Below are positions 37,779 to 47,149 of a DNA stretch of 64,000 nucleotides, in pieces. The DNA is from Intrasporangium oryzae NRRL B-24470 (GTDB lineage Bacteria; Actinomycetota; Actinomycetes; Actinomycetales; Dermatophilaceae). The notes beneath the pieces were generated by a model. That model had not been told where the DNA came from, did no database searches, and saw only the letters and a program-made list of their open reading frames with translations. Positions within the stretch are counted from its first letter, which is position 1. Each line of letters starts with the position of its first letter. Made by a program: the position numbers and the translations under genes. The stretch lies in assembly GCF_000576595.1 (NCBI RefSeq), contig NZ_AWSA01000006.1, positions 62,001 through 126,000 of the forward strand, given 5' to 3'.

Positions 37779-38885
37779 CTAGTTCGCGGCCGCGGTCGCG
37801 GGCGTGCCGACGAGGCCGTATGCCGCTCGGAGCGTCTCGTCGCTCGGGCCGGCGAGGCGGGTGGGCCGGGCCAGCCCGTCGAGGACGACGAACCTCAGGG
37901 TCGACCCGCGGGACTTCTTGTCACGGCGCATCGCCGTCAGCAGGTCCTCCCACCGGTCGTCGCGGTAGGTCGTCGGCAGGCCCACCGACGCGAGGACCGA
38001 ACGGTGCCGCGCGACGAGGGCCTCGCCCTCGGGACCCGCGAGATGACCCGTGAGCCGCGCCAGCTCGGCGACGTAGACCATGCCGACGCTGATGGCCTCG
38101 CCGTGCCGCCAGGTGTAGCCCTCGACCTGCTCGATCGCGTGGCCGAACGTGTGGCCGTAGTTGAGGATCTCGCGCAGGGAGCTCTCGCGGAGGTCGGCCG
38201 CGACGACCTCCGCCTTGACCCTGACCGCGCGCTCGATGAGCTCGCGGAGGCGGGGGTTGTCGGTGCGGCGGGCAGCCTCGGGATCGGCCTCGACGAGGTC
38301 GAGGATGGCGGGATCGGCGATGAAGCCGCACTTGATGACCTCGGCGAGCCCGGCGACGAGATCCGCCTCCGGGAGCGTGGCGAGGACATCGACATCGCAG
38401 AGCACCCCGGCCGGCGGGTGGAAGGCGCCGACGAGGTTCTTGCCCTCGGCGGTGTTGACGCCGGTCTTGCCGCCGACGGCTGCATCGACCATGCCGAGAA
38501 GGGTCGTCGGGACCTGGACGACGCGCACGCCCCGCAGCCAGCCGGCGGCGACGAACCCGGCGAGGTCGGTGACGGTGCCGCCCCCGACTCCCACGACCGC
38601 GTCGGTGCGGGTGAACCCGGCCCGGCCGAGCAGCGCCCAGAGGTCCGCAGCGACGCCGATCGTCTTGGCGGCCTCGGCGTCGGGCACCTCGGCCCGGTGG
38701 ACGGCATACCCCTGCTCCGTGAGGGCGACCTCGACGCGTCCGGCGAGCACGGAGAGTGTCGGCGGGTGCACGACGAGCACGCGCTCGACGTCACCACCGA
38801 GCAGGGTCCCGACGCGGGCGAGCACTCCGGAGCCGATGAGGACGTCGTAGTCGTCGCCCACCGCGATCGTCGTCACGTCGCTCAT
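37779..38885 (-). CDS. aroB: 3-dehydroquinate synthase
   Basis: Second shikimate step, converting DAHP to dehydroquinate with NAD and zinc. The 368 residues include VVGVGGGTVTDLAGFVAAGW, TTLLGMVDAAVGGKTGVN and the metal-binding LNYGHTFGHAIEQ. ATG at 38885 overlaps the aroK stop (ATGA). Confidence 0.97.
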   Translation of the reverse strand: MSDVTTIAVGDDYDVLIGSGVLARVGTLLGGDVERVLVVHPPTLSVLAGRVEVALTEQGYAVHRAEVPDAEAAKTIGVAADLWALLGRAGFTRTDAVVGVGGGTVTDLAGFVAAGWLRGVRVVQVPTTLLGMVDAAVGGKTGVNTAEGKNLVGAFHPPAGVLCDVDVLATLPEADLVAGLAEVIKCGFIADPAILDLVEADPEAARRTDNPRLRELIERAVRVKAEVVAADLRESSLREILNYGHTFGHAIEQVEGYTWRHGEAISVGMVYVAELARLTGHLAGPEGEALVARHRSVLASVGLPTTYRDDRWEDLLTAMRRDKKSRGSTLRFVVLDGLARPTRLAGPSDETLRAAYGLVGTPATAAAN

Positions 38886-39445
38886 GCGTCCGGGCCGCCG
38901 GTCGCCTCGAGCCGCGCGACGATCTCGTCGACGACGTCCTCGGGCGTGCGCCCCGCCGTGTCGACCCGCAGCGTCGCGACCCGCTCGTAGGTCGCGCGCC
39001 GGGCGTTCATCATCGCCACCCACGACGCCCGCGGGTTGACGGACAGGAGCGGACGTGACCGGTCGAAGCCGATGCGCTTGCTCGCGTCGGCGATGGCGAC
39101 GTCGAGGAAGACGACGGTGTGCCCGTCGAGCGCGGCCTCGGTAGCCGGGTCCATGACGGCCCCGCCACCGACGGCGACGACGCCGGTGTGCTCGGCGAGG
39201 GCCCGAGCGACCTCGGCGCGTTCGAGAGCACGGAAGACCGGCTCGCCGTCGTCGACGAAGATGTCGCTGATCGACCGGCCCTGGGCGGCCTCGATCGCCG
39301 CGTCGGTGTCGTGCAGCTCCGCGCCGAGACGCGTGGCGAGGGCGGCACCGACAGTCGACTTGCCCGCGCCCGGAGGTCCGACGAGCACGACGCGCGGACC
39401 GTCGGTCGAGCGGGGATGCGGGGCCGACGCCCGACGGGTGGTCAC
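38882..39445 (-). CDS. aroK: Shikimate kinase
   Basis: Phosphorylates shikimate with ATP. The 187-residue P-loop protein has [19 protein letters not shown], the substrate-binding [18 protein letters not shown] and a VVAVGGGAV motif. The GTG start at 39445 overlaps the aroC stop (GTGA). A Pro/Ser-rich N-terminal 18 residues precede the P-loop domain. Confidence 0.95.
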   Translation of the reverse strand: MTTRRASAPHPRSTDGPRVVLVGPPGAGKSTVGAALATRLGAELHDTDAAIEAAQGRSISDIFVDDGEPVFRALERAEVARALAEHTGVVAVGGGAVMDPATEAALDGHTVVFLDVAIADASKRIGFDRSRPLLSVNPRASWVAMMNARRATYERVATLRVDTAGRTPEDVVDEIVARLEATGGPDA

Positions 39446-40662
39446 CACGTCCGCAGCCCCTCTCGGATCCCGGCGAGGTATGCCGCATGGTTGCGCGACG
39501 TCTCCGCGACCGAGTCGCCGCCGAACTTCTCCAGGCAGGCCTGCGCGAGGACGAGGGCGACCATCGCCTCCGCCACGACCCCGGCGGCCGGGACCGCGCA
39601 GACGTCGGAGCGCTGGTGGATCGCCGTGGCCGCCTCCCCGGTGACGACGTCGACCGTCGCGAGGGCGCGCGGGACGGTGCTGATGGGCTTCATCGCGGCG
39701 CGGACGCGGAGGACCTGACCGGTCGACATGCCGCCTTCGGTGCCCCCGGCCCGACCCGTCCGACGGACGATCACGCCGTCGACGAGGTCCATCTCGTCGT
39801 GCGCCTCCGAGCCGCGACGGCGGGCCGTCTCGAAGCCGTCGCCGACCTCGACCCCCTTGATCGCCTGGATGCTCATCAGGGCAGCGGCAAGCTGGGCATC
39901 GAGCTTGCGGTCCCAGTGGACGTGGGACCCGAGGCCCGGCGGCAGGCCGTAGGCCAGCACCTCGACGACCCCGCCGAGCGTGTCGCCGTCCTTCCTGGCG
40001 GCGTCGACCTCGGCGACCATGGCGTTCGAGCCCTCCGGGTCGAAGGCGCGCACGGGGTCGGCGTCGAGTCGCTCGACGTCGTCGGGCGTCGGCAGCGCGG
40101 CACCGGGGCGGACCGCAGCCGTCCCGATGGAGATGGTGTGGGAGACGAGGCGTATGCCGTACGCCTGGTCGAGGAACCGGGCCGCGACCTCCCCGAGCGC
40201 GACCCGTGCTGCCGTCTCGCGCGCCGAGGCCCGCTCGAGGACCGGACGGGCATCCTCGTAGCCGTACTTCTGCATGCCGACGAGGTCGGCATGCCCCGGG
40301 CGGGGCCGGGTGAGCGGCCGGTTGCGGGCGATCTCCTTCTCGGCGTTGACGTCGTCGGCGGCGGCATACGCCTCGGCCGAGACGGGCTCCGGGCTCATGA
40401 CGGTCTGCCACTTCGGCCACTCGGAGTTGCCGACGCGGATCGCGAGGGGCGAGCCGAGCGTGACGCCGTGGCGCAGGCCGCCGAGGAACTCCACCTCGTC
40501 CTGCTCGAACTTCATCCGGGCACCGCGGCCGTGGCCGAGCCGTCGGCGCGCGAGCGCCGCCTGAACGTCCTTCGCCTGCACCTCGACACCGGCGGGCAGT
40601 CCCTCGAGCATCGCGACGAGGGCGGGCCCGTGTGACTCACCGGCGGTCAACCAACGCAACAT
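39442..40662 (-). CDS. aroC: Chorismate synthase
   Basis: Final shikimate step, making chorismate with reduced FMN. The 406 residues start [25 protein letters not shown] and contain [14 protein letters not shown] and a late [15 protein letters not shown], all diagnostic. Chorismate feeds aromatic amino acids and folate. It begins 75 bases after the prepilin peptidase gene. Confidence 0.97.
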   Translation of the reverse strand: MLRWLTAGESHGPALVAMLEGLPAGVEVQAKDVQAALARRRLGHGRGARMKFEQDEVEFLGGLRHGVTLGSPLAIRVGNSEWPKWQTVMSPEPVSAEAYAAADDVNAEKEIARNRPLTRPRPGHADLVGMQKYGYEDARPVLERASARETAARVALGEVAARFLDQAYGIRLVSHTISIGTAAVRPGAALPTPDDVERLDADPVRAFDPEGSNAMVAEVDAARKDGDTLGGVVEVLAYGLPPGLGSHVHWDRKLDAQLAAALMSIQAIKGVEVGDGFETARRRGSEAHDEMDLVDGVIVRRTGRAGGTEGGMSTGQVLRVRAAMKPISTVPRALATVDVVTGEAATAIHQRSDVCAVPAAGVVAEAMVALVLAQACLEKFGGDSVAETSRNHAAYLAGIREGLRTW

Positions 40663-40737
40663 GCCCCGATCCTCCCACGCACTCCGCGACCGCCCGCCGC
40701 GGCGTCCAGCTGGCGACCTCTCCCGCGAGACGCTCAG

Positions 40738-41436
40738 TCAGATCGGGGCCAGCTCGATGAAGAGGGCGAGGAGGGCGCCGACGAGCATCCACGGGCCGAA
40801 GGCGATGTCGTCCTTGTGGCTCCCCCGCCGGAGCACGATGCGCCCGATCCCGTACACCCCCGACAGGAGGAAGGCCGCGCACGTCGCCACGAGCGGGGCG
40901 AGCGGGGAGACGTAGCCCGTCGCGAGCCCGACCAGGCCGGACAGCGTCACGTCTCCGAGCCCGAAGCCGCTGCGCAGCAGCGCGGCGAGGATCGCGAGAC
41001 CGAGGTAGACCACCCAGAGGACGGCCCCGGCGATGACGGCCCGTCGCAGGGCGGCCCAGTCGCCGGACGCGAGCGAGGCCAGTGCCAGCTGGCCGAGGAG
41101 CATCGGGTAGGCGGGATGGGTCAGGCCGCGCGGGAGGCGATGGACGTCGGCGTCCACCCAGGCCAGGGCGATGGCGACGACGGCGAAGCCGAGGTAGGCC
41201 GGCGCGAGCGCCCACTCCGACTCGGGTCCGAACCGCCACGCGAGCACTCCCCACAGCGCGGCCAGCGAGAGGGGGACGAGAGCGATCGGCGCCCGTGGTC
41301 CCGGCCCGGTCTCGTCATCGAGCCGGTAGCCACGTTCGGCGAGGGGTCGGACGAGGGCGAACCCGACGCCGGCGCCCGCCACGACGGAGACGATGACGTA
41401 CCACCACGGCGTCCCCGGTCCCTGGATCCAGGTCAT
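40738..41436 (-). CDS. Prepilin peptidase (A24 family)
   Basis: A 232-residue membrane protease with six to seven hydrophobic segments. The two active-site aspartates are visible in WVDADVHRLP (about residue 98) and FGLGDVTLSG, matching the A24 GxGD motif. It would cleave and possibly methylate type IV pilin-like or Flp/Tad prepilins. The N-terminal methylation domain of long forms is missing. It overlaps aroE by four bases, a location seen in other actinobacteria; no pilin gene is in the window. Confidence 0.86.
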   Translation of the reverse strand: MTWIQGPGTPWWYVIVSVVAGAGVGFALVRPLAERGYRLDDETGPGPRAPIALVPLSLAALWGVLAWRFGPESEWALAPAYLGFAVVAIALAWVDADVHRLPRGLTHPAYPMLLGQLALASLASGDWAALRRAVIAGAVLWVVYLGLAILAALLRSGFGLGDVTLSGLVGLATGYVSPLAPLVATCAAFLLSGVYGIGRIVLRRGSHKDDIAFGPWMLVGALLALFIELAPI

Positions 41437-42314
41437 CCGGCACGGCCTCCGGCCCGCTCGGCGAGCGCTCTCTCGAGGGCGTCTCTCATGGCCGGGAGGG
41501 GTGCCGGCCTGCCCGTCATCAGCTCGACCTGCTCGGTGGCCTGGTGGAGGAGCATGTCGACCCCCCTCGCGATCGTCCAGCCGCGGGCCCGGGCCGCCGC
41601 CTGCAGCGGGGTCTCCCCCTGCCCGTAGACGACGTCGAGGACGGTTCGCCGACGCGCCGCACGATCGTGCGCCATCGGGAAGGAGTCGAGGGCCGGCACC
41701 GCGCTCGGGGGCACGGTGCTGACGACCACGTCGACCACGTCGACCACGTCGCCGAAGGCCCAGTCGCCCATCCGGGCGACCTCGACGTGCAGCCCCGAGG
41801 CGCGCGCCTGGGCCACGGTCTCGGGGCGAGCACGACCCCGGACCATGAACGTCACGGCACGCGTCCCCGACCGGGCGAGCGCGGCCACGGCCGAACGCGC
41901 CGTCGCGCCCGAGCCGATGACGAGGGCACTGCTCGTGTCGCGGCACCCCGCCTCGCGCAGCGCCTGCACGATGCCGTGCACGTCGGTGTTGTGTCCGCGC
42001 CACCCGTCGGGGTGGCGCACGAGGGTGTTGACGGCGCCGGTCTCCCTCGCGGTGGTGCTCACGGACACCGCCTCGCCGAGAGCGACCTCCTTGAGCGGCA
42101 TCGTGAGCGACAACCCCCGCCATGACGCATCAAGGCCCCGCAACGCCGCGGCGAAGCCCGCCGCGGCGACCTCGCGCCGCTCGTAGACCCAGTCGTCGAG
42201 TCCGAGGGCGGCGTAGGCCGCCCGGTGGAGGACCGGCGAGAGGGAGTGGTCGATCGGCGAGCCCCAGACACCACAGTGGGTGACCCCACCCGGGCCGGGA
42301 CCCGGGCTCAGCAC
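41433..42314 (-). CDS. aroE: Shikimate dehydrogenase
   Basis: Reduces dehydroshikimate to shikimate with NADPH. The 293 residues have GVWGSPIDHSLSPVLHRAAY at the start, the catalytic lysine in LTMPLKEVA, NTLVRHPDGWRGHNTDVHG, and the cofactor fold ALVIGSGATARSAVAAL. The GTG at 42314 has a close AAGGG site; GTG at 42335 would extend it. A triple 9-bp repeat encodes a DVV-repeat in the C-terminal part. It overlaps the end of mltG by 7 bases. Confidence 0.93.
   Translation of the reverse strand: MLSPGPGPGGVTHCGVWGSPIDHSLSPVLHRAAYAALGLDDWVYERREVAAAGFAAALRGLDASWRGLSLTMPLKEVALGEAVSVSTTARETGAVNTLVRHPDGWRGHNTDVHGIVQALREAGCRDTSSALVIGSGATARSAVAALARSGTRAVTFMVRGRARPETVAQARASGLHVEVARMGDWAFGDVVDVVDVVVSTVPPSAVPALDSFPMAHDRAARRRTVLDVVYGQGETPLQAAARARGWTIARGVDMLLHQATEQVELMTGRPAPLPAMRDALERALAERAGGRAG
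41724..41750. repeat. Triple GACCACGTC repeat inside aroE
   Basis: Three perfect tandem copies of a 9-bp unit keep the aroE frame and encode a Val/Asp-rich stretch (DVVDVVDVV) in the nucleotide-binding half. Confidence 0.75.
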
Positions 42315-43567
42315 TTGCCCTTGTTCGCCGCGCACCAGGCCTGGAACTGCGCGACGTTCTTCTGGTGCTCGGCGTAGGTCGCGGCGAACTTCGTCTCACC
42401 CGTCGTGGGGTTCACGGTGACGAAGTAGAGCCACGGACCGTCCGCCGGCTGCGCTGCCGCCCGGATGGCGCTCTCGCCGGGGTTGCCGATCGGACCCGGC
42501 GGGAGCCCGACGACCTTGTACGTGTTGTACGGGCTCGCGCTCGCTCGGGCCTCGTTCGTCGTCGTGATGCCGTGCTTGCCCTCGGCGTAGTTGACCGTCG
42601 AGTCGAACTGGAGCGGCATCTTGGCGGCGAGGCGGTTGTCGACGACCCGGGCGACCTTGGGCCGGTCGGCCTCGAACTTCGCCTCCGCCTCGACGAGGCT
42701 GGCGATCGTCATGACCCGCTCCATGTCGTTCTCCGGCACACCGAGCGCCTCGAGGCGCTTCGTCGACTCGGCGACCATCTTCGCGAGCTGGTCCTTCGCG
42801 CTCGTCCCGGGGTCGAAGGTGTAGCTCGCCGGGAAGAGGTATCCCTCGACGTTGCCCTTGGCCGCGGCGGGGAGCCCGAGCGCCGCCGGGTCCTTGGCCG
42901 CGGCGACGTACTCGGCCACGGGGATCCCGGTCGCGTCGGAGAGCTTGGCGTAGATCTCCTTGGCCCAGAGGCCCTCGGGGATCGTCACCGCCGTGGTGAT
43001 GCGGTTCTTGGGGTCGATGAGGATCGCGAGGGCGTCGCGCGCCCGCATCTGCTTTCGCAGCTCGTAGACGCCGGGCTGGATGCCGGCGCTCCTCGGCTCG
43101 TCGCGGGCCGCCTCGATGAAGGCCTTGCTCGACTTGACCACGTCGTCCGCAGCCAGCAATCGGGCGATGGCGGAGCCGCCGGCGCCCTCCTCGATCCTGA
43201 CCTGGACCTCACCCGTGCCGGGACCCGGGTAGTCGTTGGGCTCGAGCATGTCGGCCACGACCGGCCAGAGGTAGGTGTAGGCGACGGCGACCCCGCCACC
43301 GACGACGATGAGAGCGAGGAGGATGACGGCGATCCGGCGCAGGACCGACGGCCGTCCCTTGACGGCCGCTCCCGCGGGCGCCTTGTCCTTCGTCCTGCCC
43401 CGGCGCTTGGCGTTGCGCTTGGCCGCCTCCTCCGCCTCACGCACCTCCCGTCGGGTTCGGGGCACGGCGGCCGGCGCCTCGGCCTCGGCCTCGGCCGGCG
43501 GGTACTCCTGCACGTCGAGCTGGTCGTCGTGGTCCCCGAAGATGGACGACTCCAGGTGATCCTTCAT
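42308..43567 (-). CDS. mltG: Endolytic murein transglycosylase MltG
   Basis: Cleaves nascent peptidoglycan and helps set glycan chain length. The 419-residue protein has a charged cytoplasmic region (about residues 1-80), one membrane anchor (LRRIAVILLALIVVGGGVAVAYTYLW), a LysM-like part and the YceG catalytic domain with the glutamate in ASLVEAEA and DSTVNYAEG. ATG at 43567 overlaps the ruvX stop by four bases. Confidence 0.95.
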   Translation of the reverse strand: MKDHLESSIFGDHDDQLDVQEYPPAEAEAEAPAAVPRTRREVREAEEAAKRNAKRRGRTKDKAPAGAAVKGRPSVLRRIAVILLALIVVGGGVAVAYTYLWPVVADMLEPNDYPGPGTGEVQVRIEEGAGGSAIARLLAADDVVKSSKAFIEAARDEPRSAGIQPGVYELRKQMRARDALAILIDPKNRITTAVTIPEGLWAKEIYAKLSDATGIPVAEYVAAAKDPAALGLPAAAKGNVEGYLFPASYTFDPGTSAKDQLAKMVAESTKRLEALGVPENDMERVMTIASLVEAEAKFEADRPKVARVVDNRLAAKMPLQFDSTVNYAEGKHGITTTNEARASASPYNTYKVVGLPPGPIGNPGESAIRAAAQPADGPWLYFVTVNPTTGETKFAATYAEHQKNVAQFQAWCAANKGKC

Positions 43568-44091
43568 CGGCGACGTTCCTTCTTCCGGGGCTTTCGGTGC
43601 GGTGACACCGTCTCCCCCGGCGCCCGGCCCGACGTGGCCTCGGCGTCGAGGGCGGACTGCAGGATGATGACGGCCGCAGCCTGGTCCACGACGGCCCGCT
43701 GCCCCCGGCCGGGCACGCCGCTGTCGCGTAGTCTGCGGTGCGCGGCGACGGTGGTCAAGCGCTCGTCGACGAGCCGAACCGTGACCGCGGGGATCCGCTG
43801 GGCCAGCCGAGCGGCATACGCCCTGGCGCTCCGGGCTGCCTCGCCCTCCTCGCCGGAGAGGTGCCGAGGCAGCCCCACGACCACCTCGATCGCCTCGCGC
43901 TCGGCGACGAGGGCGACGATCCGCTCGAGGTCGGACTCGCGCTCGACATCACGCGCCAGCGTCGCCACGGGGTGGGCAAGGACCCCCGAGGGGTCGGAGG
44001 CGGCGACGCCGACGCGGGCGTTGCCCACGTCGACGCCGATCCGCGTCCCGAGCCTGGCCTCGCGGGTGGGGCGCTCGCCGTCCGCGGTCAT
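43564..44091 (-). CDS. ruvX: RuvX/YqgF Holliday junction resolvase-like nuclease
   Basis: RNase H-fold protein implicated in 16S rRNA 5'-end processing and Holliday junction resolution. The 175 residues carry the catalytic first aspartate in [15 protein letters not shown], the glutamate in LVDERLTT and the late aspartate in [12 protein letters not shown] Lys/Arg-rich C-terminal tail follows. ATG at 44091 overlaps the alaS stop by four bases. Confidence 0.95.
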   Translation of the reverse strand: MTADGERPTREARLGTRIGVDVGNARVGVAASDPSGVLAHPVATLARDVERESDLERIVALVAEREAIEVVVGLPRHLSGEEGEAARSARAYAARLAQRIPAVTVRLVDERLTTVAAHRRLRDSGVPGRGQRAVVDQAAAVIILQSALDAEATSGRAPGETVSPHRKPRKKERRR

Positions 44092-46760
44092 GCGCCCCGG
44101 GCTCTGAGGGCCTGCTCGACGGCCCCGAGCGCGTCCGAGACCTTCGACGCGTCGGTGCCGCCGCCCTGGGCGAGGTCGTCCTTGCCGCCCCCGCCCCCGC
44201 CGAGGACCTGGGCCGCGACGCGGACGTAGGCACCGGCCTTGATCCCCGCGTGCCTGGCCGCCTCGTTGGTGGCGACGATCACGAAGGGTCGCCCACCGGC
44301 CGCCGCCGCCATCGAGACGACAACGGGACGGTCCGCGCCGAGGCGCGTCCGCACGTCGAGCACGAGCGCCCTGAGGTCCTCCGCACGCACGTCCGTGCCG
44401 GCGTCGTGGCTGACGAAGGTCACGCCCGCGATGTCGCGCGCCGAGCCGACGAGGCCCGGGGCGGCCCCGAGGACCTGGCCCTGCTTGACCGCCGCGATCT
44501 CGCGCTCCGCGTCCTTGAGCTTGGACAGCAGGCTCGCGATCCGGTCGGGCAGCTCGTCCGCGCGCACGTTGAGCGAGCCGGTCAGCTGGCTGACGATCGC
44601 GGCCTCGCGAGCGAGGTGGCCGTAGGCGTCGGCGCCGACGAGCGCCTCGACGCGCCGGACCCCCGAGCCGATCGACGCCTCGCCGAGCAGCTTGACGACC
44701 CCGATCTGGCCGACACGGGGCGTGTGCGTGCCGACGCAGAGCTCACGCGACCACTCGCCGATCGAGACGACACGAACGCGCTCGCCGTACTTCTCCCCGA
44801 AGAGCGCCATCGCGCCCATCTTCCTCGCATCGTCGAGCGCCATGATGTCGGCCGTCACGGGCAGGTCGTCGAGGAGCACGCCGTTGATCCGGGCCTCGAT
44901 GTCGGCCATCGCCTCGTCCGGGACGGCCTGCATCGCCTTGAAGTCGAAGCGCAGGCGTCCGGGCGAGTTCTCGGAGCCGGCCTGCGTCGCCGTCTCGCCG
45001 AGCTCGTCACGCAGCGCCTGGTGGACCATGTGCGTCGCCGTGTGCGCGCGCGAGATCGACCGACGGCGGGCCACGTCGACCTCGGCCTCGGCCGCCTCGC
45101 CGGTCGCGACCTCGCCGTCGAGGACCCGGGCGCGATGCACGACCAGACCGGAGATCGGCCGCTGCACGTCGGTCACCTCGATGAGGCCGCCGTTGGAGAG
45201 GCGGATGAGGCCGTGGTCGGCCTGCTGGCCGCCGGACTCGGCGTAGAGCGGCGTGCGGTCGAGGACGATCTCGATCTCGTCACCCGCACCGACCCGCTCG
45301 ACGACCTCGCCACCTCGGATGAGCCCGCGAACCGTCGCGTCGGTGACGGTCTGGTCGTAGCCGGTGAACTCGACCTCGCGCCCGACCGCGTCCGCCACCT
45401 GGCGGTACACCTGGGTGTCGCCATGGGCGCTCTTCTTCGCCTTGGCGTCGGCCTTCGCCCGGTCGCGCTGCTCGCCCATGAGACGTCGGAAGCCGGCCTC
45501 GTCGACCTGCAGGCCCTGCTCGGCCGCCATCTCGAGGGTGAGGTCGATGGGGAAGCCGTAGGTGTCGTGGAGGGCGAAGGCCTCGTCTCCGCCGAGGGAG
45601 GACCGGCCCGCCGACTTCGCCTTCGCGACCGCCGTGTCGAGGATCGTCGTCCCGGCACTCAGGGTGCGACGGAACGCGTCCTCCTCGGCGTACGCGATCT
45701 GGCTGATCCGGCCGAACCCGGCCTCGAGCTCGGGGTAGGACGCCTTCATCCGGTCCTTGCTGACCGGCAGGAGCTCCGCGAGCGTCGGCGCGTCGACGCC
45801 GAGCAGGCGCATCGAGCGGACCGCGCGGCGGATGAGGCGGCGCAGGACGTACCCGCGGCCCTCGTTGCCCGGCGTGACGCCGTCGCCGATGAGCATGAGC
45901 GCGGAGCGCACGTGGTCGGCGACGACGCGGAAGCGCACGTCGTCCTCGTGGTTGGCGCCGTAGCGACGGCCGGAGAGGTCCTCGGCGACCGAGATCACCG
46001 GGAAGACCTCGTCGATCTCATAGATGTTGTCGACGCCCTGGAGCAGGTAGGCGACCCGCTCGAGGCCCATGCCGGTGTCGATGTTCTTCTTGGGCAGGCC
46101 GCCCGCGATGTCGAAGTCCTCCTTCGAGCGGACCGCGGACAGGTCGTCCTGCATGAAGACGAGGTTCCAGAACTCGAGGTAGCGGTCGCCCGCCTCCCAG
46201 TCGCGCTCGGCGCCGAACTCGGGGCCGCGGTCGATGAGGATCTCGGAGCAGGGACCACCCGGGCCGGGCACGCCCATGTTCCAGTAGTTGTCCTTCTTGC
46301 CGAGGCGCACGATCCGGTCGTCGGGCAGGCCCGCGACCTTCTTCCAGATCGCGATGGCCTCCTCGTCCTCGTGGTAGACGGAGGCGTAGAGGTCCTTCTC
46401 GTCGAAGCCGTAGCCGCCCTCGCTCTGGCTGCGCGTCACGAGCTCCCAGGCGAGCGCGATCGCGCCTTCCTTGAAGTAGTCGCCGAAGGAGAAGTTGCCG
46501 TTCATCTGGAAGAACGTCCCGTGGCGGGTCGTCTTGCCGACCTCCTCGATGTCGAGGGTGCGCACGCACTTCTGCACGCTCGTGGCGCGCGTGAACTGCG
46601 GCGTCTCCTGGCCGAGGAAGTACGGCTTGAAGGGGACCATGCCGGCGTTGACGAACAGCAGGTTGGGGTCCTCGTGGACGAGCGGAGCGCTCGGCACGAC
46701 GGTGTGGCCGCGCTCTTCGAAGAACGAGAGCCAGCGGCGCCTGATCTCAGCGGTTTCCAT
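44088..46760 (-). CDS. alaS: Alanyl-tRNA synthetase
   Basis: Charges tRNA-Ala. At 890 residues it has the complete layout: class II catalytic core starting [21 protein letters not shown], the tRNA recognition helices, an editing domain with the zinc site HTATHMVH and CVGTH, and a C-terminal C-Ala domain (after about residue 740) ending in a Gly-rich segment. ATG at 46760. It heads the alaS-ruvX-mltG-aro operon. Upstream lies a possible leader peptide. The usual rpsD-side neighbours are absent; an ABC operon is next. Confidence 0.97.
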   Translation of the reverse strand: METAEIRRRWLSFFEERGHTVVPSAPLVHEDPNLLFVNAGMVPFKPYFLGQETPQFTRATSVQKCVRTLDIEEVGKTTRHGTFFQMNGNFSFGDYFKEGAIALAWELVTRSQSEGGYGFDEKDLYASVYHEDEEAIAIWKKVAGLPDDRIVRLGKKDNYWNMGVPGPGGPCSEILIDRGPEFGAERDWEAGDRYLEFWNLVFMQDDLSAVRSKEDFDIAGGLPKKNIDTGMGLERVAYLLQGVDNIYEIDEVFPVISVAEDLSGRRYGANHEDDVRFRVVADHVRSALMLIGDGVTPGNEGRGYVLRRLIRRAVRSMRLLGVDAPTLAELLPVSKDRMKASYPELEAGFGRISQIAYAEEDAFRRTLSAGTTILDTAVAKAKSAGRSSLGGDEAFALHDTYGFPIDLTLEMAAEQGLQVDEAGFRRLMGEQRDRAKADAKAKKSAHGDTQVYRQVADAVGREVEFTGYDQTVTDATVRGLIRGGEVVERVGAGDEIEIVLDRTPLYAESGGQQADHGLIRLSNGGLIEVTDVQRPISGLVVHRARVLDGEVATGEAAEAEVDVARRRSISRAHTATHMVHQALRDELGETATQAGSENSPGRLRFDFKAMQAVPDEAMADIEARINGVLLDDLPVTADIMALDDARKMGAMALFGEKYGERVRVVSIGEWSRELCVGTHTPRVGQIGVVKLLGEASIGSGVRRVEALVGADAYGHLAREAAIVSQLTGSLNVRADELPDRIASLLSKLKDAEREIAAVKQGQVLGAAPGLVGSARDIAGVTFVSHDAGTDVRAEDLRALVLDVRTRLGADRPVVVSMAAAAGGRPFVIVATNEAARHAGIKAGAYVRVAAQVLGGGGGGKDDLAQGGGTDASKVSDALGAVEQALRARGA

Positions 46761-46826
46761 GGTGTGCAGATCCTTGGGTCGAAGTTCGGGTGTCGATGGG
46801 GTCGGGGCGGGGCCAGTCGGCGCGCG

Positions 46827-46907
46827 TCAGGCGGGCGCGGCTGACCCCCGGGGAGCTCGGCTCACCGGGTGCACGACGCCTCTCGTCGGCATCTCGAACA
46901 CGTGCAT
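46827..46907 (-). CDS. Possible 26-residue leader peptide upstream of alaS
   Basis: Starts at ATG 46907 with a strong GGAGG ribosome binding site five bases upstream and encodes MHVFEMPTRGVV through GSAAPA, ending 66 bases before alaS. Three of the last four sense codons specify alanine, as might suit a peptide that senses charged tRNA-Ala. A longer frame upstream to 47027 also exists. Whether it is translated is unknown. Confidence 0.3.
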   Translation of the reverse strand: MHVFEMPTRGVVHPVSRAPRGSAAPA

Positions 46908-46916
46908 GTCGTCCTC

Positions 46917-46952
46917 CGGATCATCGGCGCGGTCGTTCGCGCCGATGATCCG
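46917..46952 (-). promoter_or_regulatory. Perfect 15-bp hairpin before the leader peptide
   Basis: CGGATCATCGGCGCG (46917-46931) and CGCGCCGATGATCCG (46938-46952) are perfectly complementary around a 6-nt loop. In the mRNA it ends at the first G of the leader peptide's GGAGG. It may be an RNA structure or a DNA operator palindrome. Confidence 0.6.
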
Positions 46953-47099
46953 GCCTAGACCACGGGGCCGTGGGCGACCCAGCGCGCCAGGCACCGACAC
47001 GGCGGACGGGACCCAGCGGCATACCACCGTCGGAGCCGCCGGCGCCGTCGGCGCCCCCCCGGTTCCCCGGGTGCCCCTGACCGGAGACCGCCGGGTATG

Positions 47100-47136
47100 C
47101 CGCTGGGCCGCCGGATCGTGTCCGGCGGCCCAGCGG
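47100..47136 (-). terminator. Terminator hairpin after the peptide ABC operon
   Basis: CCGCTGGGCCGCCGGA (47100-47115) and TCCGGCGGCCCAGCGG (47121-47136) form a perfect 16-bp stem with a 5-nt loop, 13 bases beyond the last ABC gene. No U-tract. A CGGCATAC copy begins inside its left arm. Confidence 0.85.
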
Positions 47137-47149
47137 GGTGGTGCGTCGA

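Larger units (their letters stand above)
46761..47149. other. 389-base intergenic region upstream of alaS
   Basis: Between alaS and the ABC operon. It holds, from left to right, a possible 26-codon leader ORF, a perfect 15-bp hairpin, two CGGCATAC copies (47017 and 47095, reverse) and the 16-bp terminator hairpin of the ABC operon. No tRNA or T-box was recognised. The alaS promoter must lie here, but no convincing -35/-10 pair could be picked. Confidence 0.7.

Noticed and set aside
46827-47027. A 66-codon protein starting at 47027
   Set aside because: Possible by frame, but it lacks a ribosome binding site and runs through the hairpin; the shorter 26-codon ORF with a GGAGG site is preferred.
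46761-47149. T-box or tRNA gene upstream of alaS
   Set aside because: No T-box core sequence or cloverleaf could be found; only hairpins and a small ORF.
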